This document shows, one piece after another, positions 1 to 7,719 of a DNA stretch of 39,607 nt. Source of the stretch: Cyclobacteriaceae bacterium (lineage in GTDB: Bacteria; Bacteroidota; Bacteroidia; Cytophagales; Cyclobacteriaceae); assembly GCA_020436125.1 (NCBI GenBank), contig JAGQYK010000029.1, positions 1-39,607 on the forward strand. The letters are read 5' to 3'. Position 1 is the first letter of the stretch. Each line of letters starts with the position of its first letter. The notes under the pieces were generated by a model. It had not been told where the DNA came from and did no database searches. It was given only the letters and a program-made list of their open reading frames with translations. The position numbers were made by a program, and so were the translations under genes.

Positions 1-1
1 G

Positions 2-757
2 GGCACCCAACAAACAGTGAAGTCATTTCGGAGAAAAGACTTTCAGTCTTTTATTAAAGCCCATTTAGACACAAAAAAAATTGTGTTTTCCTGTGTGGGA
101 AATATCCCGATGGAGGAGGTGATCAGGTTGGCGGAGAAATACATGGGACATTTGCCGCGCATAACATCATCGAGCAGAAGAAAAAGATTTACGAAATATA
201 AGCCGAAGGAATTGTTGGTGCATCGCAATGTGAGCCAGTCACGATGTGCAATGGGCAGGCCCGCGTACGCCTTAAAGGATGAACGAAGGAGTGGGTTTTT
301 TATGTTAGTCAATATATTAGGTGGTTCGGGCATGAACTCACGGCTCAATTGGGCATTGCGTGAAAAGCATGGATATGTTTATTCCATCGGATCTCATTAT
401 TATCCTTTTTCCGATACTGGGCTATTTATGATATCATTCGGTACCGAGCCTAGGCAAATGAGCAAAAGTCTCCAGCTGATTAGTGAAGAATTAAGGAAAC
501 TAAAGGAAGAGCCATTGGGTATTAAACAAATGAATGCAGCCAGGGAACAACTATTCGGACAACTTGCGATGGCACAAGAGAATAATAGTAGCTATATGAT
601 TATGATGGCCAGAAGTATGCTGGACAGAGGAAAGGTATTGCCTATTGAAGAAACGTATGCAAGGATCAGAGCAACCACCCCACAAACATTGCTAACGCTT
701 GCAAACGATATTTTCGATGAGGAACAATTCAGTATGTTAAGAATGGAACCTAATTGA
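2..757 (+). CDS. M16 family zinc peptidase, C-terminal part (5' truncated)
   Basis: This is the last 251 residues of an M16 (pitrilysin or processing-peptidase type) protein. The reading frame is already open at base 2, and the residues before the GTG at 17 (GTQQTVKSF) read like the normal family linker, so the true start lies before the window. The visible part is the C-terminal M16 domain, which includes the stretch FMLVNILGGSGMNSRLNWALREKHGYVYSI (paraphrased: the 'LGG..SRL...LRE..GL.Y' substrate-cradle motif, around residues 95-125). The HxxEH zinc motif belongs to the N-terminal half and is not in view, so whether this is an active or an inactive subunit cannot be judged. The next gene starts one base after its stop, which suggests co-transcription with the O-methyltransferase and perhaps the lytic transglycosylase. 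Confidence 0.88.
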   Translation, partial: GTQQTVKSFRRKDFQSFIKAHLDTKKIVFSCVGNIPMEEVIRLAEKYMGHLPRITSSSRRKRFTKYKPKELLVHRNVSQSRCAMGRPAYALKDERRSGFFMLVNILGGSGMNSRLNWALREKHGYVYSIGSHYYPFSDTGLFMISFGTEPRQMSKSLQLISEELRKLKEEPLGIKQMNAAREQLFGQLAMAQENNSSYMIMMARSMLDRGKVLPIEETYARIRATTPQTLLTLANDIFDEEQFSMLRMEPN

Positions 758-758
758 T

Positions 759-1394
759 ATGGAGTTTATTGATGAAAGCATTCTTCGATACGCTGAAACC
801 CATTCTGTGCAAGAGAATGAACTTCTTCACAGGATTAATCGCGAAACACACTTGTCGGTACTTAAGCCGAGAATGTTATCAGGTCATTTGCAGGGACGTA
901 TTCTTTCGATGATTAGTAAAATGATAAGGCCTGATTTAATTCTTGAAATAGGTACTTATACAGGGTATTCTGCTCTTTGCTTGGCTGAGGGACTCTCCAG
1001 TAATGGGAAACTAATCACCATCGATGTTAATGAGGAGTTGGAAGATAGGGTGCGAGGCTATTTCAGGGAATCGAAATTTAATGACAAGATTGATTACAAA
1101 ATTGGAGATGCAAAGAAGATAATCCCCACACTCCAAGCGCCTTTTGATTTGGTATTTATAGATGCAGATAAAGAAGGTTATTCTTTATACTATGATCTGG
1201 TGATTGATAAGGTGACACCCGGTGGTTTTATATTAGCAGATAATGTACTCTGGAGTGGAAAAGTACTTGATACTGAACCCAGTAAGGATACCCTCGCAAT
1301 ACTCCATTTCAATAAAAAAGTGTGTGAGGACCCTAGGGTAGAGCACGTTTTGATGCCCATAAGGGATGGAATTATGATCTTGCGCAAGATTTGA
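759..1394 (+). CDS. Class I SAM-dependent O-methyltransferase (COG4122 type)
   Basis: A 211-residue cytosolic methyltransferase of the caffeoyl-CoA/catechol O-methyltransferase family. Motif I is ILEIGTYTGYSALCLA (about residues 66-81), which binds S-adenosylmethionine. DLVFIDADKEGYSLYYD (about 130-146) carries the metal- and substrate-binding Asp pair, and GGFILADNVLWSGKV (about 154-168) supplies the third metal ligand region (D-N). The length is normal for the family. The substrate cannot be read from sequence; family members act on catechol-like hydroxyls in a divalent-metal-dependent way. The ATG lies one base after the M16 stop, so the two are almost certainly translated from one message. 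A family-level call is secure, a specific substrate is not. Confidence 0.9.
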   Translation: MEFIDESILRYAETHSVQENELLHRINRETHLSVLKPRMLSGHLQGRILSMISKMIRPDLILEIGTYTGYSALCLAEGLSSNGKLITIDVNEELEDRVRGYFRESKFNDKIDYKIGDAKKIIPTLQAPFDLVFIDADKEGYSLYYDLVIDKVTPGGFILADNVLWSGKVLDTEPSKDTLAILHFNKKVCEDPRVEHVLMPIRDGIMILRKI

Positions 1395-1458
1395 TTCTTT
1401 GGATCGTTATGGGTTGATATTCAATAATTTGAGATTTATTCCTACATTTGCTTTAGAG

Positions 1459-3060
1459 ATGAGATTTTTTGCAGCAGCACTATTTTTTTTGGGAGCCGCT
1501 GTCTCTAACGGCCAGACTCCTGAAGTGCCCCACAAAATGCAATTCGCAGGCATGACCCTTGTTATTAAGGATGATGCCAGACGCGAAATTCAAAAAGATG
1601 TGGATGCACTAACCCAGCACCCGTACTATTTCAATATGAAAGTAGAACGGGCAAGAACTTACTTCCCCATTATTGAAAAAATATTCCAGGAGGAAAGGCT
1701 ACCTGATGACTTTAAGTTTCTTGCTCTGCAGGAAAGCGCTCTGATTTCAGATGCGGTTTCAAGCTCTAACGCTGTGGGTTTCTGGCAATTCAAAGATTTT
1801 ACTGCCGAAGAAGTTGGAATGCGTGTAGATAATGATGTGGATGAAAGAATGAACCTGATATCCTCAACGAGAGGAGCAGCACGCTATCTAAAACAAAACA
1901 ATTTTTATTTCAATAACTGGGTATATGCACTACAGGCCTACCAAATGGGAGCTGGAGGCGCAAGAAGAGAGGTAGGTGATAAGCACAATGGTGCCAAACA
2001 CATGGAAATTAATGGAAAGACGTATTGGTATGTAAAAAAATACCTTGCGCATAAGATTGCTTTTGAAAATGCCCTTGAAGGTGATGCTCAATTGAAATTG
2101 GTCACCTATGAAACAGCAAGTAAAACCTCGTTGAAGGACATTGCCAACGAATACCAGATAGACTTAGAAACTATTGAGGAGTATAACAAGTGGGCGAAAC
2201 GAGGAGCAATACCTGATGATAAGCAATATACGGTTCTCATTCCTCAGGGTGCATATGATCAAAACTTTACCAAGCTATCAATAAGTGCACCCCCCACACC
2301 TGTTTTGGTTGAAACAGGTGTAGCCTCTGCAGTAGTAGCGCCATCGTTGTTCATTAATGGTGTCTCAGTGGTGATGGCGAAACCGGGAGATAGAATCACG
2401 ACTTTAGCAGATCGTGCGGGCATTAGCCTCTCTGCATTTATCCGATTTAATGATGTCTCAATCGATCACGTGGTGATTCCCGGTAAAAAATATTTTACTG
2501 AGAAAAAGAAAAGGCGCGCCTCCGAAGCTTATCATAAAGTGATGGAGGGTGAAAACTTATGGATGATTAGTCAGACCTACGGTGTTCAGCTTAAAAGGCT
2601 ACGGAAATACAACAGGCTGGATCAAAACGAGAAAGTGAGTACCAGCTCTATGCTGTGGTTGAGTAGTGCCAAACCACCGAAAGAAGATGTACCAGCGCAG
2701 GGGGAAATCGTAGAATTAGATACTGATGAAGAGTTTAATTGGGGACAGGCCTCACTGAATAGGCCAATATCTACTCCAGAGCCAATAAAGGAACCGGAAT
2801 ATGCGATGGTGAAAAGCGAAAACTCTGATAGTCAAACACATGAGCCATTAACAGTTGTTAGCAACGCTTCAGTATCTTCTGAACCTGTTGTAGATTTAAA
2901 AAGTCAAAACTCGCCTATTGTCCATGAGGTAAGGCCATCAGACACGCTCTACAGTGTTGCACGACAATATGGTGTGACTATTAAAGAATTGATGGAATGG
3001 AATGAGAAGAAAGATTTTAACCTGTCATTAGGTGAAAAATTAAGGATATTGATGCCTTAA
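1459..3060 (+). CDS. Lytic transglycosylase (SLT domain) with four LysM repeats
   Basis: A secreted murein lytic transglycosylase of the MltD type, 533 residues. The start is taken as ATG 1459, which gives a clean signal peptide (MRFFAAALFFLGAAVSNGQ); an upstream in-frame TTG at 1399 would put 20 non-signal residues in front. The SLT domain spans about residues 75-195, with the catalytic Glu in FLALQESALISDAVSS and the conserved AVGFWQF and LQAYQMGAGG segments. Four LysM-like peptidoglycan-binding repeats follow at about 207-265, 300-345, 358-402 and 485-533; the last two are the most canonical (GENLWMISQTYGV and SDTLYSVARQYGV). A Pro/Ser/Glu-rich linker separates repeats 3 and 4. It probably remodels septal or side-wall peptidoglycan. 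It follows the O-methyltransferase by 64 bp on the same strand. Confidence 0.9.
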   Translation: MRFFAAALFFLGAAVSNGQTPEVPHKMQFAGMTLVIKDDARREIQKDVDALTQHPYYFNMKVERARTYFPIIEKIFQEERLPDDFKFLALQESALISDAVSSSNAVGFWQFKDFTAEEVGMRVDNDVDERMNLISSTRGAARYLKQNNFYFNNWVYALQAYQMGAGGARREVGDKHNGAKHMEINGKTYWYVKKYLAHKIAFENALEGDAQLKLVTYETASKTSLKDIANEYQIDLETIEEYNKWAKRGAIPDDKQYTVLIPQGAYDQNFTKLSISAPPTPVLVETGVASAVVAPSLFINGVSVVMAKPGDRITTLADRAGISLSAFIRFNDVSIDHVVIPGKKYFTEKKKRRASEAYHKVMEGENLWMISQTYGVQLKRLRKYNRLDQNEKVSTSSMLWLSSAKPPKEDVPAQGEIVELDTDEEFNWGQASLNRPISTPEPIKEPEYAMVKSENSDSQTHEPLTVVSNASVSSEPVVDLKSQNSPIVHEVRPSDTLYSVARQYGVTIKELMEWNEKKDFNLSLGEKLRILMP

Positions 3061-3144
3061 TTTTACTTTTTTGTCAATTTTTCCAAAATACTTACTTGAT
3101 TGACTTAATAGGCAAAGAAGTACCTATCTTTTTGCTGAAAACGA

Positions 3145-3152
3145 TATTTTTG
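3145..3152 (+). promoter_or_regulatory. Candidate -7 element of the receiver gene
   Basis: TATTTTTG is an exact match to the Bacteroidota -7 consensus TAnnTTTG, 52 bp before the ATG of the receiver gene. There is no clear TTG at the usual -33 distance, so it is only a candidate. Confidence 0.3.
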
Positions 3153-3204
3153 AAGTTAATTGAATTATTAAAATAGATGTTGTTCTGGGCAGATTTGATT
3201 TTGG

Positions 3205-3618
3205 ATGGAAACTTTGGATAAGGTAATTGATTTAGTAATGCTGGTTGATGATAACGATACTGATAATTTCATCAGTAAACGCATTATAGAAATAACCAAA
3301 TTTTCTAAACGAGTAGAAGTGAAAAGCTCAGGTAAAAGCGCCTTGGATTACTTGAAAGAAAATCAGAACAATGTTACTGAGCTTCCTAATATAATTTTTC
3401 TCGATATTAATATGCCAATTGTAGATGGTTTTGTCTTCCTCTACGAATTCGAAAAGTTTAATGAATTGGTAAAAAATAAATGCAAGGTGATTATCCTTTC
3501 CAGTTCGGACAACAAGCGAGATATTGATAAGATCGTGAATAATAATCACGTAATTAAATTTATTACCAAGCCACTTACTGAGGTAGCACTCGAAGAAATT
3601 AAACTCAACAACATTTAG
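3205..3618 (+). CDS. Stand-alone response regulator receiver protein
   Basis: A 137-residue CheY-like receiver domain without an output domain. The acidic pair is D15-D16 in VMLVDDND, the phospho-acceptor is D67 in IIFLDINMP, the switch Ser is at about 100 in VIILSSSD, and the conserved Lys is K122 in FITKPL. Every residue needed for phosphorylation is present, so it should work as a phosphotransfer or allosteric protein like the single-domain receivers common in Bacteroidota. No histidine kinase is adjacent; the only kinase in the window is at 26246-27121, too far to infer pairing. The A+T content is noticeably higher than in the flanking genes. Confidence 0.9.
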   Translation: METLDKVIDLVMLVDDNDTDNFISKRIIEITKFSKRVEVKSSGKSALDYLKENQNNVTELPNIIFLDINMPIVDGFVFLYEFEKFNELVKNKCKVIILSSSDNKRDIDKIVNNNHVIKFITKPLTEVALEEIKLNNI

Positions 3619-3673
3619 GTTAGATAGTCTTTGATTTTGCTTTTAATTTTGAGCATTAATCAACACTACCTTT

Positions 3674-4597
3674 ATGTTTTCTCTTAAATCTTTCAGCACC
3701 TTATTATTTCTCGTCACGCTATCGATAGCAACCTCGGCTCAAATTGTTCGGATCGATTCTGCTACTTTTTGGAAAAAAAACTTTAAGGCAGGTCTTAATC
3801 TTAATCAATCTTCCTTTTCTACAAATTGGAAGGCAGGTGGAGTCAATTCTTTTGGGTTCAACGCTTTTTTGAACACTAAAATCAACTACAAAAAAGAAAA
3901 AAAATCGTGGACTAACGAAGTAGATCTTTTGTATGGTATGGTAAACAATGATGGGCAGGGTTTCAGAAAAACACTGGATAGAATCTACTTGGATACTAAG
4001 TATGGTTACGACTTTAATGAAAATTGGGGGTTGTTCACAGCACTTAATTTCTCTTCACAATTTGCTGAAGGGTTTAAATACGAGGAAGATGTAAATGGAG
4101 TAGAGCAAGGCCGTCTCATTTCAAATTTTTTGGCGCCTGCCTTTATCACAGGGTCACTTGGTTTTGAGTATTCTCCTGATGAAAGTTTTAAATTGAGATT
4201 GGCGCCAATAGCTTCTAGATTAACTATTGTGCAAAATAGTAGACGTTATCTTGCAGTAGATTCTGTGGCTCCTTATGGTGTGAAAGTGGGTGAAACACTT
4301 CGTGTAGAAGCGCTGGCTTTTCAGATGCTAGCAGAATACAACAAGGATATTGCAGAAAATTTAAATTTAAAGTGGAGGTATTTGTTTTTTGCCAACTACC
4401 AGACGCTAGAAGCGAAGACAATCGATCATCGACTTGATATGAATATAACGGCTCAGGTGAATAAGTTCATCAATGTAAGTTTGGGTGGCATTTTACTGTA
4501 TGATTTTGACCAGGATAGTGGCGTGCAGCTCAGTCAGGCTTTCTCACTTGGGTTTCTATATACTTTTCAAAATTATAAAGACAAGAAAAGGCAATGA
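3674..4597 (+). CDS. DUF3078 family outer-membrane protein
   Basis: A 307-residue exported protein with a signal peptide (cut near MFSLKSFSTLLFLVTLSIATSA). The rest is rich in alternating aromatic and polar beta-strand segments (FKAGLNLNQSSFSTNWKAGG, FGFNAFLNTKINY, NWGLFTALNFSSQF, ending FSLGFLYTF), which fits a small outer-membrane beta-barrel. The opening motif 'WKKNFKAGLNLNQSSFSTNWKAGG' (shown here in part) is the hallmark of DUF3078, a family seen almost only in Bacteroidota and of unknown function. Its stop overlaps the start of the next gene by four bases (ATGA), so it is co-transcribed with the GNAT gene. Confidence 0.85.
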   Translation: MFSLKSFSTLLFLVTLSIATSAQIVRIDSATFWKKNFKAGLNLNQSSFSTNWKAGGVNSFGFNAFLNTKINYKKEKKSWTNEVDLLYGMVNNDGQGFRKTLDRIYLDTKYGYDFNENWGLFTALNFSSQFAEGFKYEEDVNGVEQGRLISNFLAPAFITGSLGFEYSPDESFKLRLAPIASRLTIVQNSRRYLAVDSVAPYGVKVGETLRVEALAFQMLAEYNKDIAENLNLKWRYLFFANYQTLEAKTIDHRLDMNITAQVNKFINVSLGGILLYDFDQDSGVQLSQAFSLGFLYTFQNYKDKKRQ

Positions 4598-5109
4598 TCG
4601 CAATTAGAACTGCATCGCTGAATGATCTGTCCCTTTTGGTTTCCATGGGAAGGAAAACATTTGTAGCCTCGTTTGCCAGTGAAAACATAGCTGAGAATAT
4701 GGAAGCCTATCTCCAGACAGCTTTCACTCATGAAAAAATTGAACAAGAACTAAGTGAGGATGAAACCCAATTCTTTTTGGCCTATGATGGATCAACCCCA
4801 TTGGGTTATGCTAAAGTAAGGGTTAATGATGAGGTAAATGGATTGCTCATGGAACCAGCCATTGAGCTGGAAAGAATCTATGTTATAAGTGCCTATCAAG
4901 GAAGAAAGATAGGGGTGGCCCTTCTGGAAAAGTGCATTGAATATGGGAAGCAAAATAATTTCTACTGGATTTGGTTGGGGGTTTGGGAGCATAACACCAA
5001 AGCGCAACAATTTTACTTAAAGTGGGGTTTTGAAAAATTTGGTGAGCATCCTTTCAAAATGGGAAGTGATATCCAAACTGATTGGTTAATGAAGAAAAGG
5101 ATTAAGTAG
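4594..5109 (+). CDS. GNAT family N-acetyltransferase
   Basis: A 171-residue GCN5-related acetyltransferase. The acetyl-CoA binding motif A is ELERIYVISAYQGRKIGVAL (about residues 90-109; the R/Q-x-x-G-x-G/A signature is seen as QGRKIG), followed by LLEKCIEYGKQNNFYWIWLGVWEHNTKAQQFYLKWGFEKFGEH, in which the N..A..FY..WGF motif B is clear. It resembles the RimI/spermidine-type general acetyltransferases of Bacteroidota; the substrate is unknown. Translation is probably coupled to the upstream DUF3078 gene through the ATGA overlap. Confidence 0.9.
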   Translation: MIAIRTASLNDLSLLVSMGRKTFVASFASENIAENMEAYLQTAFTHEKIEQELSEDETQFFLAYDGSTPLGYAKVRVNDEVNGLLMEPAIELERIYVISAYQGRKIGVALLEKCIEYGKQNNFYWIWLGVWEHNTKAQQFYLKWGFEKFGEHPFKMGSDIQTDWLMKKRIK

Positions 5110-5160
5110 CAAGTGGGATAATGCCCTTAATTCCACTAATTTGTAATGAAGTGAAATACC

Positions 5161-6675
5161 ATGAAACAGAAATTTATTGATGCAGTTCAAAAGTCGTATG
5201 CTCCCAAGGGATCATCTATTTTCCTTGGTGCCGGAATGTTGAACAATGAAATATTGCCTGAAGCAAAAGTGAAGCTACCCCTGAAGATGATGAATCGACA
5301 TGGGTTGGTTACTGGAGCGACTGGGTCTGGAAAGACTAGAACATTACAACTACTGGCAGAACAATTATCAGCCGAAGGTATACCAGTTTTTATGCCTGAC
5401 ATGAAAGGGGATTTGTCTGGAATGGGAAAAGCGGGAGCTACTAATGCCAGGCTAGAGGAGCGTGCTGCCGCATTAGGTATCGAATTTAAGCCATCATATT
5501 TTCCTCTGGAGTTATACTCTTTGAGCGGGAAGCTAGGTGCCCAGATGCGTGCTACAGTTACTGAATTTGGTCCTGTCTTGTTGAGCAAGATCATGGATTT
5601 GAACGAGGTGCAAAGTGGCGTATTGTCTGTGATTTTTAAATATGCAGATGATAAGAAGCTTCCAATAGTTGATTTAAATGATCTGAAAAAAGTACTCAAC
5701 TATTTATCAGAAGGAGAGGGTGCGAAGGAGATAAAGGAAGACTACGGTAAGATCTCTTCTGTTACAGCCGGTACCATTCTGAGGAAAATTGTAGTGCTAG
5801 AGCAAAAGGGGGTGAGTCAACTTTTCGGTGAAAAATCTTTTGATATAGATGATTTATTTGAAAGGGTGGATGGCCGTGGGGTGATAAGTTTACTGAACGT
5901 TTCGGATGTGCAGCATCAGCCTGCTATTTTCTCCACCTTTATGCTGTCTTTGTTGGCGGAATTGTATCAGCAACTTCCAGAAGCAGGTGATCAGGATAAA
6001 CCAAAACTAATTTTCTTTCTGGACGAAGCTCACTTATTGTTTAAGGATGCTCCTAAAGCATTCCTTGATCAAATTGATCAGGTGATCAGATTGATACGCT
6101 CAAAAGGTGTTGGTATCTTTTTTTGCACACAACTCTCTCAGGATGTGCCGGCCAATGTGTTGTCCCAATTGGGAAATAGGATTCATCATGTGGTTCGTGC
6201 CTTTACGCCCAATGATGTGAAAGCACTCCGGGAAACAGTTAACTCCTTTCCGAAGTCTGAATTCTACGACATTGAAAAACAATTTACTCAACTGGGAACC
6301 GGCCAGGCTTTTATTACTGTGCTCAATGAAAAAGGAATTCCAACAGAGACAGTAGCCACTCATCTTGCGCCTCCTGTTTCTGTAATGGGCCCGATGGAGG
6401 AGAAAGAGTATGATGAGCTACTAAGCCAATCGGACTTCTATAAAAAGTACCAGAAGACGATTGATCCGGAAAGTGCTTATGAATTGCTTTCAAAGAAAAT
6501 GAAAACTCAAGAGAAGGAAGAAGAGAAGGAAAAGGCAAAGCCAACCACGCGCAGGTCAACTTCCCGAAGAAAGGAAAAAAGTGCATTGGAGGAAATAATG
6601 GATTCTTCTATTGGCAAACAAGTAGGCCGATCTCTGGTACGAGGAGTTTTCGGTATGCTCTTCAGCAAAAGGTAG
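5161..6675 (+). CDS. HerA-like P-loop ATPase (DUF853 type)
   Basis: A 504-residue cytosolic FtsK/HerA superfamily ATPase of the DUF853 (helicase HerA-like C-terminal) family. Walker A is GATGSGKT at residues 52-59. Walker B is LIFFLDEAH at about 283-291. A sensor/arginine-finger region with IFFCTQLSQDVPANVLSQLGNR (in part) lies near 318-340. The C-terminus (about 440-504) is highly charged (KEEEKEKAKPTTRRS..RRKEK) and ends in a short hydrophobic tail resembling the GRxxxRGVxGxLF ending typical of the family. The family is widespread and is predicted to act on DNA, but no NurA-like nuclease lies beside it here, and the true role is unknown. The stop lies six bases from the stop of the convergent AraC gene. 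Confidence 0.88.
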   Translation: MKQKFIDAVQKSYAPKGSSIFLGAGMLNNEILPEAKVKLPLKMMNRHGLVTGATGSGKTRTLQLLAEQLSAEGIPVFMPDMKGDLSGMGKAGATNARLEERAAALGIEFKPSYFPLELYSLSGKLGAQMRATVTEFGPVLLSKIMDLNEVQSGVLSVIFKYADDKKLPIVDLNDLKKVLNYLSEGEGAKEIKEDYGKISSVTAGTILRKIVVLEQKGVSQLFGEKSFDIDDLFERVDGRGVISLLNVSDVQHQPAIFSTFMLSLLAELYQQLPEAGDQDKPKLIFFLDEAHLLFKDAPKAFLDQIDQVIRLIRSKGVGIFFCTQLSQDVPANVLSQLGNRIHHVVRAFTPNDVKALRETVNSFPKSEFYDIEKQFTQLGTGQAFITVLNEKGIPTETVATHLAPPVSVMGPMEEKEYDELLSQSDFYKKYQKTIDPESAYELLSKKMKTQEKEEEKEKAKPTTRRSTSRRKEKSALEEIMDSSIGKQVGRSLVRGVFGMLFSKR

Positions 6676-6681
6676 CTGCCG

Positions 6682-7644
6682 CTATTTGCTCATCAAATAT
6701 TTTTTAGGAGTCACACCAAATTTCTTTTTAAAGGCAGCAATGAAGTGGCTAGGGTTGGTATAGCCAATCTGATAAGCGACCTCATTTACTTTATACTTGC
6801 CAGAATCTAATAGAAGGTGAGCATTATCTAGCTTATGGTCAAGCAGAAACCCATAAACAGTGTTTCCATAGATTTGTTTGAAACCTACTTTAAGCTGGTA
6901 CTCATTAAGCCCGGCAATTTTTGCCAGTTCCTTAAGACTAGGAGGGTTTTCTGTATGCTTTACGAGATAATCTTTGGCATTTTTTATTTTGCGCACGGTT
7001 TCTTCGTCATTGAGAAAAGGGCAGCTCTCAGTATCGCCTTTTTTCTCAGAAAAATAGAGGCTGAGCAACTCAAGCACTTTGCCCTGGTAATAGAGCTTTT
7101 CAGCAGCTTCACTTAAATTGATTGTAAATAATTGATAGAGTACAACCATCAATGACGCTGGTATTTCTCGTTCGTCATAGAACTTTCTACTTACATTTTC
7201 CGGCTTCAGGAAGTGTAACGTATCATGAATGAATAGTCCATGCAAGTTTTCTAGGGATATAGAAAGAAAGACCATCCTGGTGTTTGGGAACAGTTTTATT
7301 TGAAATGGGAGATCTTTCTCAGGGTTATAGAAAAAATAATTTCTCTTGCCTTCAATTTCCCTTGAATAATGAGGGCCAAACTCGAAAACAGCACGGCCTT
7401 CCATGCAGAAGTAAAAATGAACAAGTTCTTTTTTCAGTTGGGCATTGTGCGTATACGTTTCATTGCTCTTGTTTTCAGCACTTTGCAACACTATTTCATC
7501 CCTATCATAAAGTACGTGAAGTCTACCTTCAAGGGCATTTTCTGTATTAATAGCTATTTCCAATGGATTCTTTTTAGTTAGAAAATGACAAAAATCATAT
7601 TGCTTTATAACGTATTTCAGGCCTTTTAGGTCCAAAAATACCAA
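6682..7644 (-). CDS. AraC/PchR-type transcriptional regulator of the heme locus
   Basis: A regulator of about 320 residues. The N-terminal half (about 1-200) is the sensory domain, with 'ELVHFYFCMEGRAVFEFG' as a cupin-like stretch. The C-terminal ~105 residues hold two helix-turn-helix motifs: SLKELAKIAGLNEYQLKVGF, then VNEVAYQIGYTNPSHFIAAF with FGVTPKKYL at the end. The 'LNEYQLKVGFKQIYG' pattern is typical of the PchR/YbtA subgroup that senses siderophores or related iron ligands. The start is uncertain: the frame is open to about 7686 but holds no ATG, so TTG 7644 is the best candidate. The gene is divergent from the TonB receptor at 7720, sharing a 75 bp intergenic stretch, so it very likely controls that receptor. 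Confidence 0.88.
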   Translation of the reverse strand: MVFLDLKGLKYVIKQYDFCHFLTKKNPLEIAINTENALEGRLHVLYDRDEIVLQSAENKSNETYTHNAQLKKELVHFYFCMEGRAVFEFGPHYSREIEGKRNYFFYNPEKDLPFQIKLFPNTRMVFLSISLENLHGLFIHDTLHFLKPENVSRKFYDEREIPASLMVVLYQLFTINLSEAAEKLYYQGKVLELLSLYFSEKKGDTESCPFLNDEETVRKIKNAKDYLVKHTENPPSLKELAKIAGLNEYQLKVGFKQIYGNTVYGFLLDHKLDNAHLLLDSGKYKVNEVAYQIGYTNPSHFIAAFKKKFGVTPKKYLMSK

Positions 7645-7719
7645 ATTTTGTTGAAAATATGGATAGAGTGAATAGACCGATAGAAATTATACTTATGGAG
7701 GTATTTAGAGAGTATAAGG

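Noticed and set aside
17-757. GTG at 17 as the real start of the M16 gene
   Set aside because: The frame is open to the window edge with family-like residues before the GTG; the gene is truncated by the window.
1399-1458. TTG 1399 as start of the lytic transglycosylase
   Set aside because: It adds 20 residues that hide a clean signal peptide beginning at ATG 1459.
3773-3781. A-run in the DUF3078 gene as a second slippage site
   Set aside because: The frame is continuous across it and codes for normal family sequence; there is no sign of a second frame.
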